A stretch of DNA of 64,000 nucleotides from JALYNX01 sp040902845 (GCA_040902845.1 JBBDWM010000029.1:1-64000); one strand, 5' to 3'; counted from the stretch's first letter, positions 15,209-24,517 are shown. Notes: a model not told the origin generated them from the sequence alone. Translations and numbers: made by a program.

Positions 15209-16039
15209 CTAGGTGCCGAGCACAGCCTCGGTGAGGTCGTCCACCAGATACGCGAGGTTGCCCAATCGGCCTTCTCGGACCTCGGCAGCCTCGAGCATCA
15301 TCATGGCGGAGTGATAGGCGACCCACGGCCGGTACCGGCTCTCGGGCAATTCGGCGCCGTAGCCAGCCCGGAAGGATGCGGCGGCGTCCTCGCCGATGTT
15401 GCGCGCAAGTTGCCACACGGCCAGTGTCAGGTCCCACTCGGCGGGAGCCAGGGTGGCCCATTCCCAGTCGACGATCGTGACGTTTCCTTCCTCGTCCAGA
15501 ACGAACTTCGACAAAACCGGTTTGGTGTGAGCAGGCACCGGGACGGTTGCCAGCGGGGGCTCCAGCTCGAGCGCCTTGTCCAGCACCTCTTGCTCCATGC
15601 CGAAGCGCCTGCGATAGCGGCCGAGACGCTCGATGGTCGAGCGAAAGTGGCTCAGCACGTAGTCGGAGTCGATCCCGGCTGCCAGGTTCGTGATCTCTGC
15701 CCCAGAGGTGTGGATTCCGCGCAGGGCGGCGCCGGAGGCCTCCACTGCGTCGAGGTTCCTGGGTAGGTTGGCCAGGTTCCAATGCCCGCCATCAGTCGTT
15801 CTGAGCCAAGCCATCTCGCCGTCGAGCCCGTGATCGATGATCCTGGGCACTGATGGTGCCGCCGCGAGTGCTTCGAGGGCGTGGCGCTCCCGGCGTTCAC
15901 GGGATGCAACCGGATAGACCTTGATGATCGAGCTCTGGTTCTCGGCTTCGAACACCCGGAAGACCTTGTTTGCTCCCGAAGAGAGCTCTCGAACGGTCGC
16001 AGTCGGGTTGAGGCTCGCAACTAACTCTCGTGCATCCAT
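15209..16039 (-). CDS. Aminoglycoside phosphotransferase-fold protein, possible pseudokinase
   Basis: A 276-residue protein of the APH/choline kinase fold. The ATP-binding lysine is present (K40 in SIIKVYPV) and so is the Mg-binding Asp region (D191 in IVDWEWATLAPAEWDL). The catalytic loop that normally reads HGDxxxxN reads HTKPVLSK (171-178): the catalytic Asp is replaced by K173 and the metal-binding Asn by K178. Phosphotransfer by the standard mechanism therefore seems unlikely. ATG at 16039 follows CAGGGA. It is divergent from thrS. It could be a pseudokinase or a kinase with a relocated base. Confidence 0.8.
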   Translation of the reverse strand: MDARELVASLNPTATVRELSSGANKVFRVFEAENQSSIIKVYPVASRERRERHALEALAAAPSVPRIIDHGLDGEMAWLRTTDGGHWNLANLPRNLDAVEASGAALRGIHTSGAEITNLAAGIDSDYVLSHFRSTIERLGRYRRRFGMEQEVLDKALELEPPLATVPVPAHTKPVLSKFVLDEEGNVTIVDWEWATLAPAEWDLTLAVWQLARNIGEDAAASFRAGYGAELPESRYRPWVAYHSAMMMLEAAEVREGRLGNLAYLVDDLTEAVLGT

Positions 16040-16132
16040 TCCCTGGTTACCCCTCGTTACTGACAAGACCGGCCAGACTGCTCTGGCAGGCAATTAGCCT
16101 CTGGCTCGCTTCAGGCTAGCGAGATATCACCC

Positions 16133-18067
16133 GTGCCAATAGAGCTTCGTTATCCAGATGGGAAGGTCGTCGAACACGCCGACGGGGCCACTGCATGGGA
16201 TGTTGCCGAGTCTATAGGGCCCAGATTGGCCAAGGCCGCGGTGGCCGCAAAGGTCAACGGCGAACTGGTCGATCTGACCCGTCCCATTCGATCGGGAGGG
16301 GATTTTTCGGTGGTGACACTTGACACTCCCGAAGGTCTCGATGTGCTTCGCCACTCCTCGGCCCACGTCCTGGCACAGGCGGTCTTGGGCCTCTTTGAGG
16401 GCTCGACGTTTGCAATTGGCCCTGCCATCGAAGACGGGTTCTACTACGACTTCAAAGTCGACCGGCCGTTCACACCGGAGGATCTGGAGCGCATCGAGCA
16501 GCGGATCAAGGAGATCATCGCCGCCGATCAGCCATTTTCGAGAGAGGCAGTCTCCAGAGCCGAAGCCCTCGAGATCTTCGCCGGCCATCCATTCAAGATG
16601 GAGATCATCGAGGGGGTCGACCCGGACGAGGGCGCGACCGGCGAGCAGGTCACCATCTACCGGAATCTGGAGTTCGTCGACCTGTGCCGCGGCCCACACC
16701 TCCCGTCCACAGGCCGGATCCCGGCCATCAAGTTGCTCCGAAGCTCCGGGGCGTACTGGCGCGGAGACGAGAAACGCGAGCAGTTGCAGCGCATCTACGG
16801 GACGTCGTGGCCGTCGAATGCAGAGCTCGATGAGCATCTGAACCGGCTCGAGGAGGCCGAGAAGAGGGACCATCGCCGGCTCGGCCCTGAGCTCGACCTG
16901 TTCAGCTTTCCTACCGAGCTCGGCTCTGGTCTGAGCGTTTGGCATCCCAAGGGCGGCATGCTCCGCAAGATCATCGAAGACCACAGCCGTGCCCTCCACG
17001 AGCGCTTCGGGTTCGATTTCGTGTTCACGCCGCATATCGCCAAATCGGATCTCTGGCAGACGTCGGGTCATCTCGACTTCTACGCAGAGAGCATGTATCC
17101 CGGGATCGAGCTCGACAACGATCAGGAGTATCGGGTCAAACCGATGAATTGCCCGTTTCACGTCCTGGTCTACAAGAGCAGGGGCCGTTCCTTCCGCGAT
17201 CTGCCGATTCGCCTCTCGGAGCTCGGCAGCGTGTATCGATACGAGAAATCGGGCGTGGTCCACGGGCTGCTCAGGGCCAGGGGTTTCACCCAGGATGACT
17301 CGCATACCTTTTGCACCCACAACCAGCTTCCGTCAGAGCTGGACCGACACCTCGACTTCGTGCTCACCTGGCTCCGCGACTTCGGATTTACCGAATTCGA
17401 GGCCGATTTGAGCACCCAGCCGGAGAAGTCGGTGGGCGAGCAGGCGCGTTGGGAGGTGAGTGAGAAGGCCCTGGCCGACTCACTCGACCTCAGGGGTGTC
17501 CCCTATCGGATCGCCGCGGGAGAAGGAGCGTTCTACGGCCCCAAGATCGATGTGCATGTCAAGGATGCGATCGGGCGCCGGTGGCAAATCTCGACGATCC
17601 AACTCGACTTCAACCTCCCCGAGAGGTTCGGGCTGGAGTACACGGCGTCGGGCAACATCCAGGAGCGCCCCTACATGATCCATTGCGCCAAGGCGGGATC
17701 GATCGAGCGATTCATGGGAGTCCTGGTCGAGCACTATGCGGGTGCGTTCCCGATGTGGCTGGCTCCGGTCCAGGTCTCGGTGATCCCGGTGGCCGACCGA
17801 CATCACGAATACGCCAGGTCGGTTGCCGGCAAGCTCCGGGATCCCGGGCTTCGGGTCGAGGTGGACGAAAGTGAGGAAACGGTCGGAGAGAAGATCCGCC
17901 GGGCACTCAGTCAGAAGCATCCGGCGGTGATCGTGGTGGGTGACCAGGATTTGGATGAGTCGACGGTCGGGCTCCGGATCTACGGCGAGGACAGGGACAC
18001 CCGTGGGATCTCGTTGATCGAGGCCACCAATCGCTTGGTCGACATGGCGAGGAGACCGGAGTCTTGA
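16133..18067 (+). CDS. thrS: Threonyl-tRNA synthetase
   Basis: A 644-residue class II synthetase that charges tRNA-Thr. In order: TGS domain (1-62), the editing domain with HSSAHVLAQAV and the YRNLEFVDLCRGPHLPSTG metal site (about 75-230), the catalytic core (motif 2 LSELGSVYRYEKSGVVHGL; zinc ligands in MNCPFHV, the TQDDSHTFC segment and AGSIERFMGVL) and the C-terminal anticodon-binding domain (ADRHHEYARSV onward). Length is normal. GTG at 16133 has no Shine-Dalgarno sequence. The downstream small membrane gene overlaps it by 4 bp. Confidence 0.98.
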   Translation: MPIELRYPDGKVVEHADGATAWDVAESIGPRLAKAAVAAKVNGELVDLTRPIRSGGDFSVVTLDTPEGLDVLRHSSAHVLAQAVLGLFEGSTFAIGPAIEDGFYYDFKVDRPFTPEDLERIEQRIKEIIAADQPFSREAVSRAEALEIFAGHPFKMEIIEGVDPDEGATGEQVTIYRNLEFVDLCRGPHLPSTGRIPAIKLLRSSGAYWRGDEKREQLQRIYGTSWPSNAELDEHLNRLEEAEKRDHRRLGPELDLFSFPTELGSGLSVWHPKGGMLRKIIEDHSRALHERFGFDFVFTPHIAKSDLWQTSGHLDFYAESMYPGIELDNDQEYRVKPMNCPFHVLVYKSRGRSFRDLPIRLSELGSVYRYEKSGVVHGLLRARGFTQDDSHTFCTHNQLPSELDRHLDFVLTWLRDFGFTEFEADLSTQPEKSVGEQARWEVSEKALADSLDLRGVPYRIAAGEGAFYGPKIDVHVKDAIGRRWQISTIQLDFNLPERFGLEYTASGNIQERPYMIHCAKAGSIERFMGVLVEHYAGAFPMWLAPVQVSVIPVADRHHEYARSVAGKLRDPGLRVEVDESEETVGEKIRRALSQKHPAVIVVGDQDLDESTVGLRIYGEDRDTRGISLIEATNRLVDMARRPES

Positions 18068-18555
18068 GCGAGCCCGAACCACCTCGGGCCAATCGAGATG
18101 GGATCCACATCGAGCGCGATCTGGCCGACCGCATCGCGATCGACGAGGAGTTGGACTCCAATGTGGCCGGGCCCTACCGATTCCCCTCTCCCATGAGACG
18201 TCGGATCGCCGGGTGGGTGTTTGGGGTGGGCGCCGTTCTCACCGTGGTGCTTCTCGACGATGGATGGATCCCTGCCCTGGGATTCGTGGCTCTGGCGCTA
18301 TGGCAGTTCGCTTCTTCGTGGCCGCTCAACATCGACGAGCACCGCGCCCTGTCAATTGCCGGGGCGGCAGTCGACTTCCCGGTTGGTCACGCTTCGGCGG
18401 CAGTCACCTTCCGTGGGTTTCGCTCGGTGCCAAGGTGGAGCGTCGTCCTCTATTCGGCGGCGGAGCCCCCGGACCGACGGGCCCTGGTCGTGGTCGACGC
18501 GGTCACCGGAGACCTCGCCGAGGAGCCCTATGTGGAGGACGTTCCCGCCGTCTGA
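18064..18555 (+). CDS. Small two-helix membrane protein
   Basis: A 163-residue protein of unknown function. The N-terminal ~45 residues are charged and cytoplasmic, and two adjacent hydrophobic helices follow at about 50-85 (IAGWVFGVGAVLTVVLL and WIPALGFVALALWQFAS). The C-terminal beta-rich domain (90-163) resembles small PH-like domains of actinobacterial membrane proteins, but no family is certain. It starts with TTG overlapping the thrS stop by 4 bp (TTGA), so translation is likely coupled. It converges on gltA. Confidence 0.7.
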   Translation: MSEPEPPRANRDGIHIERDLADRIAIDEELDSNVAGPYRFPSPMRRRIAGWVFGVGAVLTVVLLDDGWIPALGFVALALWQFASSWPLNIDEHRALSIAGAAVDFPVGHASAAVTFRGFRSVPRWSVVLYSAAEPPDRRALVVVDAVTGDLAEEPYVEDVPAV

Positions 18556-18556
18556 G

Positions 18557-19840
18557 TCAGCGCTCGTCGAGGGGGACGAAGTCTCGGGGTGCAGGCCCGA
18601 CATACACCTGGCGTGGCCTGAAGATCTTGGCTTCGGGGTCGCCCATCAGCTCGCGCCATTGCGAGATCCAACCGGGGAGTCTGCCCAGGGCGAACAGGAC
18701 GGTGAACATGTCCACCGGGAAACCCATTGCCCGGTAGAGGATGCCTGAGTAGAAGTCCACATTCGGATAGAGCTTCCGACTGATGAAGTAGTCGTCGGAG
18801 AGCGCGACCTCCTCGAGATGAAGCGCGACATCGAGAAGTGGGTCGTCGATGCCGAGGGCGTTCAGCACGTCATCCGAAGCTGTCTTGATGATTCGGGCTC
18901 TCGGATCGAAGTTCTTGTACACACGATGACCGAACCCCATCAAACGGAACGGGTCGTCCTTGTCCTTGGCCCGTTCGACGAAGGTGGACACGTCTTTGCC
19001 ACTGGCAACGATCATGTCGAGCATGTTCAGTACCTGCTCGTTGGCACCACCATGTAGAGGCCCGGAGAGGGCGTGGATCCCGGCCGATACCGAGCTGAAG
19101 ATGTTGGCCTGACCTGACCCAACCAGTCGGACCGCCGACGATGAACAGTTCTGACCATGATCGGCGTGGAGGATCAACAACAAGTTGAGGGCCTTGGCCA
19201 CGACCGGATCGGGCTGATAGTCCTCAGCCGGAACCGAGAACATCATCTTGAGAAAGTTCGAGGCGTAATCGAGCTCGTTGTCGGGGTAGACGTAAGGCTG
19301 ATGCATTCGGTACTTGTACGACCAGGCGATCATGGTTGGCGTCTTGGCGATGAGACGATGGGCGCTGATGTCCACCGAGTCCTCGTCGAGCGGGTCGAGG
19401 GCATCGGGGTAATAGGTGGCGAGTGCAGAGGTGGCCGAGGCCAGGATCTGCATCGGATGCGCCGAATGAGGGAAGGCTTCGAAGAGGTACTTCACATCTT
19501 CTCGGAGCAAGGTGTGGCGGGTGATGCTCTCCGCGTACTCCTCGAGTTGGTCCTTGGTCGGAAGCTCCCCGTACTGGAGGAGGTAGGTGACCTCGATGAA
19601 AGATGCCTGATCGGCGAGCTGCTCGATCGGGTAGCCCCGGTAGCTGAGAACTCCCTCCTCACCTCCCACATAGCTGACGGAGGAAGTGCCTTCGGCCGTG
19701 TTGGCGAACCCTCGGTCGATGGTGATGAGGCCCAGCTCGGAGCGGATGCCGGCGATCTCCATCCCCACCTCGCTCACCGTTCCCGACACCGTCGGAAGTG
19801 AGAGTTCCTTGTCTCCAAACCGGAGAACCGCATCCGCCAT
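18557..19840 (-). CDS. gltA: Citrate synthase
   Basis: A 427-residue enzyme that condenses acetyl-CoA and oxaloacetate, the entry step of the TCA cycle. The family's catalytic residues are seen: His in LILHADHGQN, His in ALSGPLHGGANE, MGFGHRVYKNFDPRA, and the late Asp region. The N-terminal beta domain (RFGDKELSLPTVSGT) is that of type II, hexameric bacterial enzymes. ATG at 19840 has AGGAAGG 9 nt upstream and was preferred over a TTG two codons earlier. Confidence 0.97.
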   Translation of the reverse strand: MADAVLRFGDKELSLPTVSGTVSEVGMEIAGIRSELGLITIDRGFANTAEGTSSVSYVGGEEGVLSYRGYPIEQLADQASFIEVTYLLQYGELPTKDQLEEYAESITRHTLLREDVKYLFEAFPHSAHPMQILASATSALATYYPDALDPLDEDSVDISAHRLIAKTPTMIAWSYKYRMHQPYVYPDNELDYASNFLKMMFSVPAEDYQPDPVVAKALNLLLILHADHGQNCSSSAVRLVGSGQANIFSSVSAGIHALSGPLHGGANEQVLNMLDMIVASGKDVSTFVERAKDKDDPFRLMGFGHRVYKNFDPRARIIKTASDDVLNALGIDDPLLDVALHLEEVALSDDYFISRKLYPNVDFYSGILYRAMGFPVDMFTVLFALGRLPGWISQWRELMGDPEAKIFRPRQVYVGPAPRDFVPLDER

Positions 19841-19864
19841 TGTCAAGATCCTTCCTGGGCTCGA

Positions 19865-21916
19865 TCAGTCGTCTGAGGGGCGGGCCGCTGCGATCACATT
19901 CTGTGCCTCATTTTGTGGCACTTCTGCGTAGTGATCGAATTCCATCTCGAAGCTACCGCGTCCCGAGGTCAATGATCGCAGCTCAGCGGCGTATTGCTGG
20001 ATCTCGGCCATAGGGACCTGGGCGACCACCGAGCGGAGGTTTCCCTCACCCTCCATCCCCAAAACTCGGCCCCGTTTGGAGTTGACGTCGCCCATCACGT
20101 CTCCCAGGTAGTCCTCGGGGACATTGATAGTGACCTTCATGACTGGTTCGAGGAGGATGGGGCGAAGACTCATGGCGGCGGCCTTGACAGCGTGGATCCC
20201 TGCCATCCGGAACGACATCTCGTCAGAGTCGACCGCGTGGAACTTGCCGTCGAATACTTCGGCGGAGATGTCGATGACGGGAAAGCCGGCAAGGATGCCC
20301 CGGCTCAGCGACTCCTGGATCCCCTTGTCGACTGCCGGGATGAACTGGCGGGGTATCGAGCCCCCCTTGATCGAGTCGATGTACCGGTAGCCGGCGCCGC
20401 GGGGTAGCGGGGCGAACTTGACGAGAGCGACGCCGAACTGGCCACGTCCCCCGCTCTGTTTCTTGTGCTTACCTTCGGCCTGGCCCGACGTGGTGATGGT
20501 CTCCCGATAGGGGATCACCGGAAGCGCCGCGACCACCTCGACGCCGAATTTTCTATGGATGCGAGCCAGGGTGACGTCGAGATGGGAGTCACCCAGACCG
20601 GCGATGATGGTTTCCCCGGTTTCGGGCCTTCTCTCGATCCTCACGGTCGGGTCCTCTTCTTCGATGCGATGCAGGGCCGTGGAGAGCTTTTCCTCGTCGT
20701 GATGCGACACCGGTGTTATCGCGAACTCGGCCACCGGCCTCGGATAGATAACCGGGTCGATCACGGCGTTGAGGCCGGGGGAGCGCATCGTGTCGCCGAC
20801 CTTGACGTTCTCCAGCTTGGCGACGGCGCCGATGCCACCGGCCGGCAAATCGGCGACATCGTGATGGTCCTTGCCCTGAAGTCTGAAGAGATTGTGGAGA
20901 CGGACCTTGCCGCCCCGTGCCAATTCAAGCTCCTGGTCGGCTTTCACGGTTCCGGAGTAGATGCGAAACATCGAGATCCGGCCCACGAAGGGGTCGGAGA
21001 CCGTCTTGAAGACATAGGCGAGCACCGGTCCGTCGGTGGCGGGTGCGAAGGTGTCGCCTGCCGAAAGATGGGGGATTGGCCGCTCCAGGGGGTGTGGGCC
21101 GTAGTCCACAATGAATTCGGCGACCAGGTCGATGCCGATCATCCTCTCTGCCGATGTCACCAGGACCGGGTGGATGGTCCCGTCGAGGATGCCGTGGTGG
21201 ATGGTCTCGACGATCTTCTCACGTGACGGCTCGGTGCCCTCGAGGTAGGCCTCCAACATGTCGTCGTCCGTCTCGACAACCGTTTCCATGAGGGCGGTGT
21301 GCGCGGCATGGACCAGGCTTTCGACCTCCGCAGGGAGAGGGATCTCGGATCCGGTCTTCGCTCCTCCCGAATAGGTGTAGGCCCGTTCGGTGGCCACCCG
21401 AACCACACCAGTCAGGCCGTCTTCGGCTCCGATCGGCACCTGGATCGGCGCGATTGCCTTTCCAAATGACTCACGCAACTGGTCGAGGGTGCGTTCGAAA
21501 GAGGAGCGGTCGCGGTCGAGTTTGGTGACCACCACCGCACGTGCGATCCCCTCTTCGGCGGCGACTCTCCACAATTGCTCGGTTTGGACCTCGATCCCAT
21601 CCACCCCGGAAACCACGAAGAGGGCAAGGTCGGCAGCTTTGAGCGCGGCCCGGGCGTCACCGGAGAAATCACCCGATCCTGGAGTGTCGATCAGGTTGAT
21701 GGTGTGCCCCTGCCATTCCAGGCTGGCCACCGACAGCCCCAACGAGATTCCGCGTTCGATCTCCTCGGGCTCGTGGTCGAGAATGGTGGTTCCCTGTTCG
21801 ACAGATCCGCGACGACTGGTCGCCCCGGCGACATAGAGGAGGGTCTCGGCGAGTGTCGTCTTGCCGCTCCCACCATGACCGACCAGCGCCACGTTGCGCA
21901 CCTTCTCAGGAACCAC
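19865..21916 (-). CDS. Elongation factor G-like translational GTPase (EF-G paralogue)
   Basis: A 683-residue protein with the five-domain layout of EF-G. The G domain has GHGGSGKTTL (G1), the switch segment ERGISLGLSVASLEW, DTPGSGDF (G3) and VVTKLDRDR (G4). Domains II-V follow, with SGGRGQFGVALVKFAPL in domain IV and the C-terminal YLGDVMGDVNSKRGRVLGME. In canonical EF-G the G3 motif is DTPGHVDF; the His that promotes GTP hydrolysis is Ser here and G4 reads TKLD rather than NKMD, so this is the EF-G-like (FusA2-type) paralogue. GTG at 21916 follows GAGGAGG. The monocistronic context differs from the str operon of the main EF-G. Confidence 0.92.
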   Translation of the reverse strand: MVPEKVRNVALVGHGGSGKTTLAETLLYVAGATSRRGSVEQGTTILDHEPEEIERGISLGLSVASLEWQGHTINLIDTPGSGDFSGDARAALKAADLALFVVSGVDGIEVQTEQLWRVAAEEGIARAVVVTKLDRDRSSFERTLDQLRESFGKAIAPIQVPIGAEDGLTGVVRVATERAYTYSGGAKTGSEIPLPAEVESLVHAAHTALMETVVETDDDMLEAYLEGTEPSREKIVETIHHGILDGTIHPVLVTSAERMIGIDLVAEFIVDYGPHPLERPIPHLSAGDTFAPATDGPVLAYVFKTVSDPFVGRISMFRIYSGTVKADQELELARGGKVRLHNLFRLQGKDHHDVADLPAGGIGAVAKLENVKVGDTMRSPGLNAVIDPVIYPRPVAEFAITPVSHHDEEKLSTALHRIEEEDPTVRIERRPETGETIIAGLGDSHLDVTLARIHRKFGVEVVAALPVIPYRETITTSGQAEGKHKKQSGGRGQFGVALVKFAPLPRGAGYRYIDSIKGGSIPRQFIPAVDKGIQESLSRGILAGFPVIDISAEVFDGKFHAVDSDEMSFRMAGIHAVKAAAMSLRPILLEPVMKVTINVPEDYLGDVMGDVNSKRGRVLGMEGEGNLRSVVAQVPMAEIQQYAAELRSLTSGRGSFEMEFDHYAEVPQNEAQNVIAAARPSDD

Positions 21917-21985
21917 AGGACCTCCTCTTCAAGGGTGAGGCGACGATCCTAACCCTGGCGTAGGGCAGGTTTCCCGGGTGCCTGC

Positions 21986-21991
21986 TACTTT
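21986..21991 (+). promoter_or_regulatory. -10 box (TACTTT) of a leaderless promoter for the PI/PIM operon
   Basis: TACTTT ends 8 nt before the GTG at 22000, and no Shine-Dalgarno sequence is present. Confidence 0.55.
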
Positions 21992-21999
21992 GCAGGGTC

Positions 22000-22569
22000 G
22001 TGATCGACATGCGGGTTCGTCCCCGCGTAACCCGGTTTCTGGAGCCAATCGGCAAGGCTCTCGCCTCGATCGGTGTCACTCCGACCGTCATAACCTTTCT
22101 CGGGTTGACGGTGGTGATCGTCGGATCGGTGATGATCGCCGTCGGTCTGCCCCGGTCGGGAGCTGCCGTCGTGTTCGGAGGCGCCATGCTCGACGGGCTC
22201 GATGGATCGGTGGCCAGGGCCTCAGGCCTGGTCTCGGCACGGGGCGCCTTCCTCGACTCGGCCTTCGACCGGGTGGGAGAGATTGCGGCTTTCGCCGGCC
22301 TCGGCTTCTATCGGGCCGGGTACCCCCGGGAGCTTCTACTGATCGTGCTCGCCATCGGCGGGGCGATGTTGGTGCCGTACATGAGGGCTCGGGCCGAGGC
22401 GGAGGGGTTTGACGGGCGGGGAGGCCTGATGGGCAGGGCGGAACGTGTGCTCCTGTTCAGCGTTGGACTGATCGTCGGCCTTATCGAGCCCATGCTCTGG
22501 GTGTTTGTCGTGCTGGTCTGGCTCACCGCCGTCGTGCGTTTCGTCCACACCTACCGTTCCTTCGAGTGA
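22000..22569 (+). CDS. CDP-alcohol phosphatidyltransferase, probable phosphatidylinositol phosphate synthase
   Basis: A 189-residue integral membrane enzyme with about six helices. The CDP-alcohol signature D-G-x2-A-R-x8-G-x3-D-x3-D is complete in LDGLDGSVARASGLVSARG followed by AFLDSAFDR. It is followed by a lysophospholipid acyltransferase-like gene and a PimA-like mannosyltransferase, the conserved actinobacterial order for phosphatidylinositol mannoside synthesis. It most likely joins CDP-diacylglycerol and inositol-1-phosphate. A phosphatidylglycerophosphate synthase is the alternative. Confidence 0.88.
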   Translation: MIDMRVRPRVTRFLEPIGKALASIGVTPTVITFLGLTVVIVGSVMIAVGLPRSGAAVVFGGAMLDGLDGSVARASGLVSARGAFLDSAFDRVGEIAAFAGLGFYRAGYPRELLLIVLAIGGAMLVPYMRARAEAEGFDGRGGLMGRAERVLLFSVGLIVGLIEPMLWVFVVLVWLTAVVRFVHTYRSFE

Positions 22570-23441
22570 AGGACTATCTCGGATATCTGGCTCTTCGAGC
22601 CGGTGTCGGTCTCGTTGGCTTGCTCCCAGCTGGAGCGGCTCGCGGCCTGGGGAAGATCTTCGGCTGGTTCTGGCATCTCGGGGCTGGAGGGCGTCGTCGG
22701 ATGGCCCAAAGACACATGCGCCGTGTACTCGGAGACGGAGCCGACGTCGCCGCAGCTGCGCAATCGGTGATGCTCTCCTACGGGCGATATTGGACCGAGG
22801 CCTTCTGGGCTCGTCCTCGCCGGGTAGCCGAGATGCGACGTCACACCCACGTGGACGGTCTCGATCTGGCGATCGCCGCGCACGATGCGGGAACAGGGAT
22901 GATCTTTGCCCTTCCCCACCTCGGGAACTGGGAAGCGGCGGCCCCGGTGGCCGTTCTCGAAGGCATACCCATCGTCGCTGTGGCTGAACGTCTTGCCAAC
23001 CAGCGGATCACCGATTGGTTCACTGCGATGAGGGCGGGCTTTGGGATCGAGATCGTCCTGGCGACTGGCAGCATTGAAGTGATGCGGCAGCTAGAGACAG
23101 CGCTGCGCGAGAACAAGGCGGTGGCGCTGCTTGCGGACCGCGATCTCAAGGGACGGGGGGTCGAGGTCGAGTTCTTCGGTGAGAGAACGACGCTCCCGCC
23201 CGGTCCTGCCACCTTGGCAATCAGGACCGGCGCTCCGCTGTTCCCGGTCGCCACCTATTTCGAGGACGGGGGCCATCGGGTGAACATCACGTCTCCGATC
23301 CCGGTGCCTGAGGTGGGCACCCGTGCCGAGAAGGCGCAGGCCATGACTCAGGAGCTCGCCCACCGGATGGAGAAACTGATATCAGAAGCTCCCCGGCAAT
23401 GGCACCTGGTGGTTCCCAACTGGCCGTCGGACCGGCAGTGA
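22566..23441 (+). CDS. LpxL/PatA-like acyltransferase
   Basis: A 291-residue membrane-associated acyltransferase that likely acylates the mannose of phosphatidylinositol mannosides (PatA role). Conserved blocks: the catalytic PHLGNWE (HxxxxE), VAVAERLANQRI, ALLADRDLKGRGVEVEFFGE and the glycine/proline loop LPPGPATLAIRTGAPLFPV. An N-terminal hydrophobic helix (LALRAGVGLVGLLPAG) anchors it. The GTG start overlaps the upstream stop by 4 bp and the next gene begins 8 nt downstream, so the three genes form one operon. Confidence 0.9.
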   Translation: MKDYLGYLALRAGVGLVGLLPAGAARGLGKIFGWFWHLGAGGRRRMAQRHMRRVLGDGADVAAAAQSVMLSYGRYWTEAFWARPRRVAEMRRHTHVDGLDLAIAAHDAGTGMIFALPHLGNWEAAAPVAVLEGIPIVAVAERLANQRITDWFTAMRAGFGIEIVLATGSIEVMRQLETALRENKAVALLADRDLKGRGVEVEFFGERTTLPPGPATLAIRTGAPLFPVATYFEDGGHRVNITSPIPVPEVGTRAEKAQAMTQELAHRMEKLISEAPRQWHLVVPNWPSDRQ

Positions 23442-23448
23442 GCCGTCG

Positions 23449-24507
23449 GTGAAGATCGGAATCGTCTCCCCCTATGACCTGTCACAGCCCGGTGGGGTTC
23501 AACAGCTGACCACCGAATTGGCTGCCAAGCTCCGCGAACAGGGTGAGGAGGTGGTTCTGCTCAGTCCCGGGAGGAAGACCTACACCTCCGGCCCGGGACG
23601 CGACCTCGCCACGGTGCCATTGGGCCGACCCACGTTTTGGAGAGGCAACGACTCGATTGTGCCCATCACCCTCAGCCCTCTGAGCTGGGCTCGCACCCGG
23701 CGGGCATTGGCCGGGGTCGATGTGATCCATGTCCACGAGCCCGCTGTTCCGTTGACCGGCTGGTTCGCTTTGACCGTTTCCAAGCCGCTCGTGGTCACCT
23801 TTCATGCCGACCCCCCCCGGTGGGTGGGGCCGGCCTATCGATGGGCGCCCTTCTTCGGCTCCCGGATGCGCAATGCGGTCCTGACCGCAGTGAGCGAGCC
23901 GGCGGCTCGGGCCGTGCCTACGGCATGGGGCAAGCCGCTCATCATCCCCAACGCCATCGATGTGGCGTCATACGACTTGCCCGTGGGCCGGGACGCGAGC
24001 CGGGTTGCCTTTCTGGGACGTGACGAGCCCCGCAAAGGCCTCGATTTGCTTTTGGAGGCCTGGCCCCGGATCAGGGAACATCACCATGAGGCCGAGTTGG
24101 TCGTTATAGGCGTCGACCGGGAAAGCCCACCTTCCGGGGTGAGGTTCCTCGGCCGGCTGAGCGATGCCGAGAAGCGTCGTCTCCTGGCGTCGAGCTCGGT
24201 CTATGTGGCGCCCAACACGGGTGGTGAGAGCTTTGGCATCGTGATTGTCGAGGCGATGGCCGCCGGGTGTGCCGTGGTCGCCAGCGATCTCCCCGCTTTC
24301 CGTCTGGTGCTGGGCGACAACGGTGCTCTGGTGCCTGTGGGCGATGTGACGGCCCTGGCTGACGCGGTAAGCGGTCTGCTGGGCGACAGCGCCGAGACAG
24401 CGCGTCTCGGAACAGCGGCTCGCGAGGCGGTGAAGCGCTTCGACTGGTCGAATGTCCTCGACGCCTACCGGGACTGCTACCGACGTGCCCTCTTGAAAGG
24501 AATCTGA
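23449..24507 (+). CDS. pimA: PimA-like phosphatidylinositol mannosyltransferase (GT4)
   Basis: A 352-residue GT-B glycosyltransferase that transfers mannose from GDP-mannose to phosphatidylinositol on the inner face of the membrane. The N-terminal domain has the acceptor loop YDLSQPGGVQQLTTELA and HVHEPAVPLTGWFA. The C-terminal domain has the donor site FLGRDEPRKGLDLLLEAWP and the EX7E motif in GGESFGIVIVEAMAAG. It is the third gene of the PI synthase - acyltransferase - PimA operon. Confidence 0.92.
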   Translation: MKIGIVSPYDLSQPGGVQQLTTELAAKLREQGEEVVLLSPGRKTYTSGPGRDLATVPLGRPTFWRGNDSIVPITLSPLSWARTRRALAGVDVIHVHEPAVPLTGWFALTVSKPLVVTFHADPPRWVGPAYRWAPFFGSRMRNAVLTAVSEPAARAVPTAWGKPLIIPNAIDVASYDLPVGRDASRVAFLGRDEPRKGLDLLLEAWPRIREHHHEAELVVIGVDRESPPSGVRFLGRLSDAEKRRLLASSSVYVAPNTGGESFGIVIVEAMAAGCAVVASDLPAFRLVLGDNGALVPVGDVTALADAVSGLLGDSAETARLGTAAREAVKRFDWSNVLDAYRDCYRRALLKGI

Positions 24508-24517
24508 GCCGACGCTG

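Noticed and set aside
14928..15782. A 284-codon minus-strand frame upstream of and including the zinc-ribbon gene.
   Set aside because: Only its last 69 codons look like protein, and an AGGAGG ribosome site marks that start. The rest is a shadow of the APH-fold gene.
16040..16132. A possible T-box riboswitch before thrS (also considered before hisS and alaS).
   Set aside because: The spaces are short (93 bp or less), with no T-box sequence, specifier stem or terminator visible.
16127..17320. A 397-codon minus-strand frame antisense to thrS.
   Set aside because: thrS is unambiguous on the plus strand. The antisense frame mirrors its codon periodicity and has no recognisable domain.
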